A stretch of 64,000 bases of DNA, from the NCBI RefSeq assembly GCF_020026305.1, contig NZ_CP075691.1:8115415-8179414 (forward strand), in the 5' to 3' direction. The notes beneath the pieces are model-generated. The model did no database searches. It was not told the origin of the DNA and worked only from the letters and a program-made list of their open reading frames with translations. Made by a program: the position numbers and the translations under genes. Source of the DNA: Streptomyces sp. 135 (GTDB lineage Bacteria; Actinomycetota; Actinomycetes; Streptomycetales; Streptomycetaceae). Positions 27,816 through 36,330 of this stretch are shown here, piece by piece; the stretch's first letter is position 1; each line of letters opens with the position of its first letter.

Positions 27816-28400
27816 ATGTTCCTCACCCACAAGCGAGCGACCGCGCACGAACGCGTCGCACCCAAGCGAGTCACCGCACCCAGGCGAGTCATCGCACCCG
27901 CCCTCCTGGCCCTCTCCGCTCTCGTCACGGGCGCCGCCCTGACGGGCTGCTCCGGTGATTCCTCCGCCGCCTCGTCGGAGAAGGAGCCGTCACCGAAGAG
28001 CGCCTTCGACCGGGCCCTCGCCTACTCGGAATGCATGCGCGGCAACGGCGTGCCCGACTTCCCGGACCCGCAGCAGGACAGCGGCGGCGTCAAGCTGACC
28101 CCGGACGGCGGCGGCGCCGACCCGGACTCCGCGTCGTTCCAGAAGGCGCAGGAGGCCTGCAAGGACAAGGCGCCCCAGGGGCTCGGCGGAAGCGGCGGAG
28201 GCGGCGGTGGCGGCGAGTCACTCGACTCGGCCAAGGTCACGGCCTGGGCGAAGTGCCTGCGCGAGAACGGCGTATCCAAGTTCCCCGACCCCGAGATCAA
28301 CGGTTCGAGCATGAACATCGACCTGGTCGGCGCGGGCGTCGACCCGCAGGATCCCAAGTTCAACGCGCAGACCTGCGGCACCGGGTGGCGGCGTCAACGG
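27816..28400 (+). pseudogene. Secreted lipoprotein, frameshifted near its C terminus
   Basis: The N terminus has a signal peptide with lipobox LTGC. Two repeats of an actinobacterial lipoprotein pattern follow: AYSECMRGNGVPDFPDPQ and AKCLRENGVSKFPDPE, separated by a Gly-rich linker. After FNAQTC (about 28376) the frame turns Arg-rich and meaningless, while another frame reads PGGGVNGRTD, a plausible natural C-terminal continuation. A small indel therefore broke the gene here. The frame stays open by chance and runs into the adaptor relic, ending at 29084. Such lipoproteins commonly precede MacB-type exporter genes in Streptomyces. Its role is not known to me. Confidence 0.7.
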
Positions 28401-28527
28401 AAGGACCGACGTCCGCGCGACGCTCCGGCCCGGCGCCGGCGCGTCGCCACCAAGACCGCCGAGGCGCTGCCCGACACGGCGGCCCCTCGAGACCGGCCGG
28501 ACCTCGGGACCGCGACCGGGCGGACGA

Positions 28528-29084
28528 GTGGCACGGCGGCGTCCGCTGCGCACCTCGCTGATCGTCGTCGTCGCGATAGCCGTCGCCGCGGCGGCATCGC
28601 GCCACCAGGACGCTCGCGGCGAGCTCCCGCGCAACCGGGGCGACACGAGTGGAAGGACCACGGTCGACTCCCCGGACGGCAACCTCGGGGCGAAGCGCAG
28701 GGCGAGGTGAACCGGAACGGCAGCACGGATCGACCGGCTCCGCGGAGCGGCGAACGGCGAAACTCGGATGCCGGGTCCGGCGGATCGGGCGGCAACGAAG
28801 ACCCCACGCTTCCCGTGGAGCTGACGGTGAAGGACCAGAAGGGACTCGGCCGCTACCAGGCCGCAGCCGTCGAGGTCACCCTGAAGGCCGAGACCCGCGA
28901 GGACGTCCTCGTGGTGCCCGTCAACGCCCTTGTCGCACGGAAGGGCGGCGGCTACGCCCTGGAGGTCGTCACGGGCGACAGCACCGAGTACCGCCCGGTC
29001 AAGCTCGGCATGTTCGCCGACGGCAGGGTCGAGGTCTCCGGCACCGGCATCAAGGAAGGCACCGTCGTGGGGGTCCCCAAGTGA
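28528..29084 (+). pseudogene. Membrane-fusion (HlyD/MacA-like) adaptor, internally deleted and frameshifted
   Basis: The start is GTG with RRPLRTSLIVVVAIAVAA, an N-terminal membrane anchor. It is followed within 40 residues by noise. The true C-terminal domain (LPVELTVKDQKGLG through VPVNALVARKGGGYALEVV to GTVVGVPK) reads in another frame. Roughly 200 or more residues expected between anchor and C-terminal barrel, including the lipoyl hairpin, are gone. An intact adaptor would link the ABC transporter to extracellular factors. The stop overlaps the ATPase start (GTGA), so the original operon layout is still visible. Confidence 0.75.
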
Positions 29085-29842
29085 CCTCGTATCCCACGCG
29101 GGCGCCCCTGGCCCGCCCCGTGGTCGAACTGGCCGGGGTGTGCAAGACGTACGGGGACGTCGCCGCCCTGCGCGACGCCGACCTGGTCATCGGGCGCGGT
29201 GAGCTCCTCGCCATCGTCGGCCCCTCGGGGTCGGGCAAGTCCACGATGCTCAACATCATGGGCACCCTGGACCGCCCGTCGGCCGGCATGGTGCGCATCG
29301 ACGGGCACGACGTCGCCGCCCTGAGCGACCGCGAACTGTCCGCGCTGCGGGCCGGCACCATCGGCTTCGTCTTCCAGCAGTTCCACCTGTCGTCCGGGGT
29401 GCCCGCCCTGGACAGCGTCGCGGATGGGCTGCTCTACAGCGGCAGGCCGCGCGGCGAGCGGCGCCGCCTCGCCGAGCGTGCGCTGCGCCGGGTCGGCCTC
29501 GGCCACCGCCTCCACCACCAGCCGCACCAGCTCTCCGGCGGCGAGAAGCAGCGCGTGGCCATCGCGCGGGCCGTGCTTGGCGACCCGCCGCTGCTCCTCG
29601 CCGACGAGCCCACCGGGGCGCTGGACTCGCGGTCCGGCGCGGTCGTCATCGAGTTGCTGCACGAGCTGCACGAGGCCGGCACGACGGTGGTCGTCATCAC
29701 CCACGACCGGGACATCGCCGCGACGCTGCCCCGCGAGGTGCGGGTCAAGGACGGCCGTATCGAACACGACTCCGGCGGCCCCGCGCCGTCCCGCTCTCTC
29801 GTGCCCGAAAGGGCCGTCGTGCCCGAGGAGGCCGTGCGATGA
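29081..29842 (+). CDS. ABC transporter ATP-binding protein, MacB/LolD type
   Basis: ATPase of 253 residues. The GTG start is chosen because GTGA overlaps the upstream stop. Walker A GPSGSGKST, Q-loop VFQQFH, signature LSGGEKQR (Glu in place of the commoner Gln) and Walker B LLLADEPTGALDS are all intact. It pairs with the permease whose ATG overlaps its stop. MacB-like systems export peptides, antibiotics or lipoproteins. Its location next to the NRPS genes makes peptide export or self-protection possible, but the adaptor is broken and the operon is separated from the NRPS genes by a terminator. Confidence 0.93.
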   Translation: MTSYPTRAPLARPVVELAGVCKTYGDVAALRDADLVIGRGELLAIVGPSGSGKSTMLNIMGTLDRPSAGMVRIDGHDVAALSDRELSALRAGTIGFVFQQFHLSSGVPALDSVADGLLYSGRPRGERRRLAERALRRVGLGHRLHHQPHQLSGGEKQRVAIARAVLGDPPLLLADEPTGALDSRSGAVVIELLHELHEAGTTVVVITHDRDIAATLPREVRVKDGRIEHDSGGPAPSRSLVPERAVVPEEAVR

Positions 29843-31089
29843 GCACGACGAACGCGACCAGGGAGCCGGCGCGCGTCGCGAGCCCCGAGCCGTCGCGACG
29901 GCCGAAGCCCGCCCGGATGAACCCGGCCGACGTCCTGCGCGTCGGCGGCTCCGGACTGCGCTCGCGCCCCATGCGGGTCTTCCTGTCGGCGCTGGGCATC
30001 GCCATCGGCATCGCCGCCATGGTCGGCGTGGTCGGCATCTCCACCTCGTCCACCGAGGACCTGAACCGCCGCCTCCAGGCGCTCGGCACCAACCTACTGA
30101 CGGTCACGCCCGGCCAGTCCTTCACGGGCGACGCGGCCCATCTGCCCGCCGAGTCCGTCGAGATGATCGGCAACATGGAGAACGTGGAGTCGGTCTCCGC
30201 CATCGGCAGGACCGGCGCGAAGGTCTACCGCAACGACCACACCCCCAAGCAGGAGACCGGCGGCCTCACCGTCGCCGCCGCCCGGACCGACCTGCCGGAG
30301 TCCGTGGGCGCCGAGATCGTCGACGGCCGCTGGCTGAACGCCGCCAACAGCCGCTACCCGGCCGCCGTCCTCGGCCCCAAGGCCGCCGAACAGCTCGGGG
30401 TGCACCAGGCGGGACCGGACGTGAAGGTGTGGCTCGACGGGCGCTGGTACACCGTCGTCGGCCTCCTCGCCGCCAACGAACTCGTGCCGTCGCTGGACTC
30501 CTCGGTCCTGGTCGGCTGGTCCGCCGCCAAGGCGGAACTCGGCTTCGACGGCTACCCCACGACCATCTACACCCGCGCCGAGGAACCGGCCGTGGACGAC
30601 GTCCAGAGCGTCCTCGGCGCCACCGCCAACCCGCAGTCGCCCACCGAGACCACCGTCTCCCGGCCCTCCGACGCGCTGGCCGCCAAGGAAGCCACCGACG
30701 ACGCCCTCAGCGGCCTGCTGCTCGGCCTCGGCGGGGTGGCCCTGCTCGTGGGCGGGGTCGGGGTGGCCAACACGATGGTCATCTCCGTACTGGAACGCCG
30801 CTCGGAGATCGGCCTGCGCCGCTCCCAGGGCGCGACCCGCGGCCAGATCCGCACCCAGTTCCTCGCCGAGGCCCTGCTGCTCTCCGCCCTCGGCGGCCTC
30901 GGCGGTGTCCTGCTCGGCATCGCGGTCACCGGCGGCTACGCCTCCTACCAGGGCTGGCCGTCCGTCGTCCCGTTCTGGGCGATGGCGGGCGGGGTGGGCG
31001 CCACCCTCGTCATCGGCGGCCTCGCCGGGTTCTATCCGGCCGTACGAGCGGCCCGGCTGCCTCCGACCGAAGCGCTGGCCACCACCTGA
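29839..31089 (+). CDS. ABC transporter permease, FtsX/MacB family
   Basis: Permease of 416 residues with MacB topology. There is one N-terminal membrane helix (FLSALGIAIGIAAMVGVVG), a large extracytoplasmic domain (about residues 75-290) and three C-terminal helices in the FtsX domain (LLLGLGGVALLVGGVGVANTM, then about 345-370 and 380-405). The conserved cytoplasmic stretch ERRSEIGLRRSQGATRGQI contacts the ATPase. It overlaps the ATPase stop by 4 bp, so the two are translationally coupled. A hairpin follows 37 bp after the stop. Confidence 0.92.
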   Translation: MSTTNATREPARVASPEPSRRPKPARMNPADVLRVGGSGLRSRPMRVFLSALGIAIGIAAMVGVVGISTSSTEDLNRRLQALGTNLLTVTPGQSFTGDAAHLPAESVEMIGNMENVESVSAIGRTGAKVYRNDHTPKQETGGLTVAAARTDLPESVGAEIVDGRWLNAANSRYPAAVLGPKAAEQLGVHQAGPDVKVWLDGRWYTVVGLLAANELVPSLDSSVLVGWSAAKAELGFDGYPTTIYTRAEEPAVDDVQSVLGATANPQSPTETTVSRPSDALAAKEATDDALSGLLLGLGGVALLVGGVGVANTMVISVLERRSEIGLRRSQGATRGQIRTQFLAEALLLSALGGLGGVLLGIAVTGGYASYQGWPSVVPFWAMAGGVGATLVIGGLAGFYPAVRAARLPPTEALATT

Positions 31090-31125
31090 GACCGCGGTAC
31101 TCCCGCTGGGACCATCCCCCGTGCC

Positions 31126-31142
31126 ACGGGGGTACCGCACCC
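31126..31142 (+). terminator. Hairpin between convergent permease and luciferase-like genes
   Basis: CCCCCGT-gcc-ACGGGGG stem-loop, enclosed by a further GCGGTA/TACCGC pair. It probably serves as a bidirectional terminator. Confidence 0.6.
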
Positions 31143-31189
31143 GTCCGCGCCACCCCCGGGCCGATCCCGGCCGCGGCGCGGGCGGGTCC

Positions 31190-32197
31190 TCAGCTCGGGG
31201 CGGGTCCCCGGAGCCGGGCCAGGCGACGGAAGGAGTCCAGGAGGCCCTCGCGGTCGTACGTGCTGGTCGTCACCAGCACCTCCTGAGCGCCGCTCTCCTT
31301 GATCACCCGCTCCAGCTCGTCGGCGACCTGCTCCTGGGTGCCGTGCAGCTGGCCGCTCAGCGCCGACTCGTAGAAGGTTCGTTCCCTCTCCGTCATCGTC
31401 AGCGTCTCCACGCGCTCGGCCGGCGGCAGCGGCGGGAACGTGCCGTGCGTCCGCGAGTACGCCATCGACCAGGCCTCCGGTATCAGCAACCGACGGGCCT
31501 CCTCCTCCGTCTCGGCGACGGCGACGGTGCCCGCGATCATGACGTACGGCTCGGCCAGCCAGGGCGAGGGCCGGAAAGCGTCCCGGTAGGTGTCGATGCC
31601 GCGCAGCATCTTCTCGCGGCCCTTGATGTCCCCGATGACCAGCGGGAGCCCCGCCCGGGCCGCGATCGTCGCGCCCTCGCCGACCGCGAGGACGTACGGC
31701 GGCACGGTGAGCCCCTCCGCGGGACGCGCGCGTACGCCCGTCTCCGAGGTGCCGCGGAACCAGCCGAGCAGCTCCGTCAGCTGCGCGGCGAAGTCCCGCG
31801 CATCGTCCTTGTCGCGCCCCAGCGCCTTGCGCACCCCGTCCGTGAACCCGACGGAGCGGCCGAGCCCCATGTCGATCCGCCCCGGGAACAGCGACTCCAA
31901 CACCCCGAACTGCTCGGCGACCACCAGCGACTGGTGGTTCGGCAGCATCACGCCGCCGGTGCCGACGCGGATGGTGCGGGTGGCCGCCGCGACGGCCGCG
32001 GCGAGGACCGTGGGCGCCGAGCCCGCGACGCCCGGCACGCCGTGATGCTCCGAGACCCAGAAGCGGTGGTAGCCGAGGGCCTCCACCTCCTGGGCCAGGC
32101 GCACGGTGTCGCGCAGGGCTGCCGGACCGTCGTGCCCCTCACGGGTGCGCGAGCGGTCGAGGACGGAGAACCGGGTTGCCGCGATCACTGAGCTCAC
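31190..32197 (-). CDS. LLM-class flavin-dependent oxidoreductase (luciferase-like)
   Basis: Protein of 335 residues of the bacterial-luciferase-like family, probably the MsnO8 group. It reads FSVLDRSRTREGHDG at the start, then FWVSEHHGVPGVAGSAP, ATRTIRVGTGGVMLPNHQSL and GRIDMGLGRS, which are typical. These enzymes use reduced flavin (FMNH2 or F420) for oxidations. The substrate cannot be read from the sequence. The GTG at 32197 is chosen because homology begins there; the upstream in-frame extension is Arg/Pro-rich and overlaps the divergent gene. Confidence 0.9.
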   Translation of the reverse strand: MSSVIAATRFSVLDRSRTREGHDGPAALRDTVRLAQEVEALGYHRFWVSEHHGVPGVAGSAPTVLAAAVAAATRTIRVGTGGVMLPNHQSLVVAEQFGVLESLFPGRIDMGLGRSVGFTDGVRKALGRDKDDARDFAAQLTELLGWFRGTSETGVRARPAEGLTVPPYVLAVGEGATIAARAGLPLVIGDIKGREKMLRGIDTYRDAFRPSPWLAEPYVMIAGTVAVAETEEEARRLLIPEAWSMAYSRTHGTFPPLPPAERVETLTMTERERTFYESALSGQLHGTQEQVADELERVIKESGAQEVLVTTSTYDREGLLDSFRRLARLRGPAPS

Positions 32198-32265
32198 GCA
32201 GGGTTCAACGCCTGGGAGCCGCCATGATTCCCGTCGATTCCCGTCGGCCTGATTACGCTGATGCC

Positions 32266-32754
32266 GTGACCGACGACAGCGGACCTCTGGCCGTGTTCGA
32301 CCTGGACGGCACGCTCGCCGACACCGCGCACCGGCAGCGGTACCTGGAGCGCAGGCCCCGTGACTGGGACGCCTTCTTCGCCGCGGCGCCGCATGACCCG
32401 CCGCTGGCGCAGGGCGTCGACCTGGCACGGCGGAGCGCGCTGGACTGCGAGGTCGTCTACCTGACCGGACGCCCAGAGCGCTGCCGGGCGGACACCGAGG
32501 AGTGGCTGGCACGCCAGGGCCTGCCGACCGGCCGCATCTGGATGCGCCGCAACGACGACCGGCGCCCCGCGCGCCGCACGAAGCTGGAGATCCTGCGGAA
32601 CCTGGCCCGCAAGCGGGAGGTCCGCATGCTCGTGGACGACGACGAACTGGTCTGCGACGAGGCGGTACGCGCGGGCTTCACGGTGGTACGCGCGGACTGG
32701 GCCCACACCTCCGAGACCCTGAAAGAGGCCCAGGAAAAAGAGGGCCGCACCTGA
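32266..32754 (+). CDS. HAD-superfamily phosphatase (polynucleotide kinase 3'-phosphatase-like)
   Basis: About 162 residues. The HAD signature is clear: AVFDLDGTLADT (nucleophile Asp), VYLTGRPE, a Lys in ARRTKLEIL, and the acidic MLVDDDELVCDEA. Small stand-alone HAD proteins of this type resemble the phosphatase half of T4 polynucleotide kinase, but the substrate is unknown. The GTG at 32266 is preferred since the domain begins just after it. An ATG at 32224 would add 14 residues and is possible. It is divergent from the luciferase-like gene. Confidence 0.82.
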   Translation: MTDDSGPLAVFDLDGTLADTAHRQRYLERRPRDWDAFFAAAPHDPPLAQGVDLARRSALDCEVVYLTGRPERCRADTEEWLARQGLPTGRIWMRRNDDRRPARRTKLEILRNLARKREVRMLVDDDELVCDEAVRAGFTVVRADWAHTSETLKEAQEKEGRT

Positions 32755-32766
32755 GCAGCCAAGGGA

Positions 32767-32819
32767 CGCGCCCCCGCCGTTAGGGGCGCGGGGAACTGCG
32801 CAAAAGCGCGCCCCGCGCC
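32767..32819 (+). terminator. Streptomyces-type hairpin element between convergent genes
   Basis: Two mutually exclusive stems share the GGGGCGCGGGG core: CGCGCCCC (32767-32774) with 32783-32790, and GGCGCGGGG (32785-32793) with 32811-32819, the latter with an inner GCGC-aaaa-GCGC. The sequence TAGGGGCGCGGGGAACTGCGC is, in my experience, widespread downstream of Streptomyces genes. It lies between the HAD and dodecin stops. Confidence 0.75.
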
Positions 32820-32832
32820 GCCGGCAGGACGC

Positions 32833-33057
32833 CTACACCCCGACGTCCCCGTCCTCCAACCGGAACCCCACCTTCAGCCCCACCTGATAGTGCTGGATCT
32901 GCCCGTCCTCGATATGCCCCCGCACCTGGGTCACCTCGAACCAGTCCAGCGAGCGCAGCGTCTGCGAGGCCCGCGCGATGCCGTTGCGGATCGCCTGGTC
33001 GACGCCCTCGTGCGAGGTGCCGACGATCTCGGTCACGCGGTAGGTGTGGTCCGACAT
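32833..33057 (-). CDS. Dodecin, flavin-storage protein
   Basis: Protein of 74 residues matching dodecin throughout: HTYRVTEIVGTSHEGVDQAIRNGIARAS, LDWFEVTQVRG and HYQVGLKVGFRLED. Dodecins form hollow dodecamers that bind flavin or CoA and buffer free flavin. The conserved Trp and Gln of the flavin site (Trp in LDWFEV, Gln in HIEDGQIQHYQVG) are present. It is a single gene divergent from the solute-binding lipoprotein gene. Confidence 0.95.
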   Translation of the reverse strand: MSDHTYRVTEIVGTSHEGVDQAIRNGIARASQTLRSLDWFEVTQVRGHIEDGQIQHYQVGLKVGFRLEDGDVGV

Positions 33058-33173
33058 GAGGGGGTTCCTCCCGGCCGTGGTGTGACGTCGCGAAGTGCGT
33101 CACTCCACCGTGCACCAGCCCGCGCGGACGCGCGAGACGGCGTATGGGATCCCGTACCCCCTTGACCGGGCGA

Positions 33174-33187
33174 TTGGTACATACCAA
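33174..33187. promoter_or_regulatory. DasR/GntR-like operator palindrome
   Basis: TTGGTA-CA-TACCAA is a perfect 6+6 inverted repeat containing TGGTnnnnACCA, the skeleton of DasR (dre) and related GntR-family sites. It lies about 77 bp upstream of the solute-binding protein start and about 117 bp from the divergent dodecin start. Sugar-uptake control is likely; the exact regulator is inferred. Confidence 0.6.
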
Positions 33188-33263
33188 AATCCAGCCAATA
33201 CCCGTTCGAGCCAGCTGCTCACCCCCCGCGTCGGGCTGACCTTCCCCTGTCCGCAGGCAGAAA

Positions 33264-34553
33264 GTGACCCACGTGAAGCCGCACCGCCGCGCCGCCACGC
33301 CCCTGTCCCTCGCCCTCTCGTGTGCCGTCCTGCTCGCCGGGTGCGGTGTGCTGCCCGGCGGGGACGAGCGCACAACCGTCACCGTCTGGCTGATGCGGGG
33401 CAGCGCGTCCCCCGCGTTCGTCGAGCGCTTCACCGAGGACTTCGAGAAGGAGCACGAGGACATCGACCTGGACGTCCGTGTCCAGGAGTGGACGGGCATC
33501 GGGGCCAAGGTGAAGAAGGCGCTCAAGGAGGAGGACGGCGACGGGCCCGACGTCATCGAGGTCGGCAACACCCAGGTCGCCCAGTACGTCGACGAGGGCG
33601 GCCTGTACGACCTGACCCTGGAGTCGGCGCGCGACCTCGGCATGGACGACTGGCTGCCGGGTCTCGCGGAGCCCGGCCGCCACAACGGCGCCCAGTACGG
33701 CATCCCCTGGTACGCCGCCAACCGCGTCGTCATCTACAACAAGGACCTCTTCGCGAAGGCGGGCATCACGCGGCCGCCGCGCACCCGCGAGGAGTGGATC
33801 GCGGACACGCAGAAGCTCAACACCGGCGGGAACCAGGGCATCTATCTCGCGGGCCAGGACTGGTACACCCTCGCCGGGTTCATCTGGGACGAGGGCGGCG
33901 ACCTCGCCAAGGAGACCAAGGAGTCCTCCGGCGACTGGCGCGGCAGCCTGCACACGGCCGAGGCGCTGCGCGGCATGGCGTTCTACCAGCGCCTCCAGAC
34001 GCTCGGCCGGGGGCCGCGCGACGCGGACGAGGAACACCCGGCGCAGACCGGGGTGTTCGCGGGCGGCGACGTCGCCCAGATCATCGCGGTGCCCGGCGCG
34101 GCGCGGGCCATCGAGGAGAAGAACCCCGAACTGAAGGGCAAGCTCGGCTATTTCCCGATCCCCGGCAAGAAGGCGGGCAAGCCCGGCGCGGTCTTCACCG
34201 GCGGCTCCGACCTCGTCGTGCCCGAGCGCAGCGACGACCACTCGGGCGCCGTCGAGGTGATCGCGGCGCTGGCGGGCAAGAAGTGGCAGACCGACCTGGC
34301 CAGAACCATGAACTACGTGCCCAACAAGGCGAAGCTGGCCCCCGCCGTCGCGGGCGAGGCGGGCGTCGCGGCGATGGCGGTCGGCGCGGCGAACGGCCGC
34401 GCGACCCCCAACTCCCCGCGCTGGGCGGCCGTCGAGGCCGACAACCCCATCAAGGACTACATGACCGCCGTCCTGACGGGCGGCGCCCCGGCGACACACG
34501 CCCGCGAGGCCTCACGCGAGATCACCAAGGCACTGCGCCTCGGCGGCCTGTGA
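33264..34553 (+). CDS. Extracellular solute-binding lipoprotein (sugar ABC type)
   Basis: Protein of 429 residues with a lipoprotein signal (VLLAGC, lipid-modified Cys near residue 27) and a family-1 substrate-binding fold: TVTVWLMRGS, PDVIEVGNTQVAQYVDEGGLYDLT, GIPWYAANRVVIYNKDLF. This pattern resembles binding proteins for oligosaccharides such as N,N'-diacetylchitobiose. No permease genes adjoin it, so it is an orphan binding protein that must use transport subunits encoded elsewhere. A DasR-like palindrome sits upstream, which fits amino-sugar control. The start is a GTG just after a purine-rich GCAGAAA; an internal GTG four codons on is an alternative. Confidence 0.9.
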   Translation: MTHVKPHRRAATPLSLALSCAVLLAGCGVLPGGDERTTVTVWLMRGSASPAFVERFTEDFEKEHEDIDLDVRVQEWTGIGAKVKKALKEEDGDGPDVIEVGNTQVAQYVDEGGLYDLTLESARDLGMDDWLPGLAEPGRHNGAQYGIPWYAANRVVIYNKDLFAKAGITRPPRTREEWIADTQKLNTGGNQGIYLAGQDWYTLAGFIWDEGGDLAKETKESSGDWRGSLHTAEALRGMAFYQRLQTLGRGPRDADEEHPAQTGVFAGGDVAQIIAVPGAARAIEEKNPELKGKLGYFPIPGKKAGKPGAVFTGGSDLVVPERSDDHSGAVEVIAALAGKKWQTDLARTMNYVPNKAKLAPAVAGEAGVAAMAVGAANGRATPNSPRWAAVEADNPIKDYMTAVLTGGAPATHAREASREITKALRLGGL

Positions 34554-34560
34554 CGGGGCA

Positions 34561-34603
34561 GGCCCCCGGTGCCGTACGCGTGGTGCGAACGGCACCGGGG
34601 GCC
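34561..34603. terminator. Bidirectional terminator between solute-binding protein and egtD
   Basis: Perfect 15-bp stem (GGCCCCCGGTGCCGT and its complement) with a 13-nt loop, placed between two convergent stops. Confidence 0.85.
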
Positions 34604-34615
34604 GAATCCCCGCCC

Positions 34616-35578
34616 CTACACCGGCGAGCTCAACGACAGCGCGAACCGGCCGCGCTCATCCGTCCACCAGTGCGTCAGACCGAGCCCCGCCCCGGCCAGT
34701 TCCGTGCGCACGCTCTCCTTCCTGAACTTCGCCGAGACCTCCGTGCGCATCTCCTCGCCGGCCGCGAAGTCGACGGCCAGGCCGAGCGCGGGGATCTTCA
34801 CCGTCTGCGCGGCCGTGGAGCGCAGCCGCATTTCGATCCACTCGTGCTCGCGGTCCCAGACGGCGACGTGGTCGAAGGCGTCAGGGTCGAAGTCCGCCTC
34901 CAGTTCGCGGTTCATCACCGACAGGACGTTCTTGTTGAACGAGGCCGTGACGCCCGCCGCGTCGTCGTACGCCGCGACCAGCACCGACTCGTCCTTCACC
35001 AGGTCCGTGCCGAGGAGCAGCGTGTCACCGGGGGAGAGAAGCCCCCGCACCGACGTGAGGAACGCCGCGCGTTCGGCGGGCAGGAGGTTGCCGATCGTGC
35101 CGCCGAGGAACGCGACGAGGCGCGGCCCCGGCGTGGCCGGCAGCGCGAGGCCACGGGTGAAGTCGGCGATCAGGGCGTGCACGTCGAGCCGCGGCCGCTG
35201 CGCGAGCAGGGCGTTCGCCGCGCCGGTCAGCGCGCTCTCGCTCACGTCCACGGGGACGTACGTGTGCAGGGACGGCATCGCGTCGATCAGGTGGCGGGTC
35301 TTCTCCGAGGAGCCCGAGCCCAGCTCGATCAGGGTGCGTACGCCGGTGGCCCCCGCGATCTCGGCGGAGCGGGCGATCAGGATCTCCCGCTCCGCGCGGG
35401 TCGGGTAGTACTCGGGCAGGGTGGTGATCTCCTCGAAGAGGGCGCTGCCACGGGCGTCGTAGAACCACTTGGGCGGAAGCGTCTTCGGGGTGCGGGACAG
35501 GCCGTGCAGGACGTCGGCCCGCAGCGCGGCTCCGGTGGCGTCCTCGGGCAGGGTGCGGGTCAGCAGGAACGGGCTCAC
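34616..35578 (-). CDS. egtD: L-histidine N-alpha-methyltransferase EgtD
   Basis: Protein of 320 residues that trimethylates histidine to hercynine in ergothioneine synthesis, using SAM. It has the N-terminal LPPKWFYDARGSALFEEIT and LPEYYPTRAERE typical of the family, the SAM loop LIELGSGSSEKT, and later VAFLGGTIGNL and LLLGTDLVKD. The GTG start overlaps the egtC stop by 4 bp (GTGA), so it is translated as the last gene of the egtABCD operon. The downstream hairpin ends the transcript. Confidence 0.95.
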   Translation of the reverse strand: MSPFLLTRTLPEDATGAALRADVLHGLSRTPKTLPPKWFYDARGSALFEEITTLPEYYPTRAEREILIARSAEIAGATGVRTLIELGSGSSEKTRHLIDAMPSLHTYVPVDVSESALTGAANALLAQRPRLDVHALIADFTRGLALPATPGPRLVAFLGGTIGNLLPAERAAFLTSVRGLLSPGDTLLLGTDLVKDESVLVAAYDDAAGVTASFNKNVLSVMNRELEADFDPDAFDHVAVWDREHEWIEMRLRSTAAQTVKIPALGLAVDFAAGEEMRTEVSAKFRKESVRTELAGAGLGLTHWWTDERGRFALSLSSPV

Positions 35579-36330
35579 GCGGGTGGCTCCTTGAGCGGGG
35601 TCAGCAGTACGTCGGTGCGGCTTGCGGCGAGCAGGGTGCGGTCGGGCACCTCACGCCAGTGCGGGTCGTCGTCGTAGGGCTCGGAGGCGACCACGGTGCG
35701 GCGGCCGGGCTCCGCGAGGTACCAGAGGGTGTCGCCCCAGGCGGTCGCGGTGATCGTGTCGCCGTCGGTCATCAGGAGATTGAGGCGCGATCCGGGGGCG
35801 GCTGCCGCGACGTCCAGGACGGTGTCGGCCAGGGCCTGCCCCGCCTCGTCGCCCCGCCGCAGCCGGTGCAGGACGAGCGCCCACACCAGCGCGGAGTCGC
35901 AGCGCGCCTCCATCGACAGCAGCTCGGCGGAGGGCAGGCCCCCGGCCAGGGCGGCGAGCGAGCCGGGCCAGCCCGCCACCGCGCCGTTGTGGCTGAACAG
36001 CCAGGACCCGGCGGCGAAGGGCGCGGCCGCGGCCTCGCCGTCCGCGCCCGCCAGCGTGGCGTCGCGCACCGCCGCGAGCAGTGCTCCGGAGCGCACCACC
36101 CGGGCGAGGTCGGCGAAGGACTGGTCGGCCCAGATCGGCCCGGTGCGCCGGTAGCGGGCGGGCGCCGGGTCGCCTTCCGCGTACCAGCCCACCCCGAAAC
36201 CGTCGGCGTTGACCGTGCCGTACCGCTGCCGGCGGGGCGCCCACGACTGGCGGTACAGGCCGTGCGCGGGCTCGACGAGGAGGCTTCCCAGCGGCACCGG
36301 CGGGCCGAGGAAGGCGACGTGACGGCACAT
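35575..36330 (-). CDS. egtC: Gamma-glutamyl-hercynylcysteine S-oxide hydrolase EgtC
   Basis: Class-II glutamine-amidotransferase fold, 251 residues. The start MCRHVAFLG leaves Cys2 as the N-terminal nucleophile, as required for this family. NADGFGVGWY and WLFSHNGAVAGW line the glutamyl-binding site. It removes the glutamyl group from the sulfoxide made by EgtB. The ATG overlaps the egtB stop (TGATG), and the longer in-frame extension belongs to egtB sequence in another frame. Confidence 0.94.
   Translation of the reverse strand: MCRHVAFLGPPVPLGSLLVEPAHGLYRQSWAPRRQRYGTVNADGFGVGWYAEGDPAPARYRRTGPIWADQSFADLARVVRSGALLAAVRDATLAGADGEAAAAPFAAGSWLFSHNGAVAGWPGSLAALAGGLPSAELLSMEARCDSALVWALVLHRLRRGDEAGQALADTVLDVAAAAPGSRLNLLMTDGDTITATAWGDTLWYLAEPGRRTVVASEPYDDDPHWREVPDRTLLAASRTDVLLTPLKEPPA

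Noticed and set aside
31190..32512. Longer start for the luciferase-like gene
   Set aside because: The extra 105 residues are Pro/Arg-rich, overlap the divergent HAD gene and have no family similarity.
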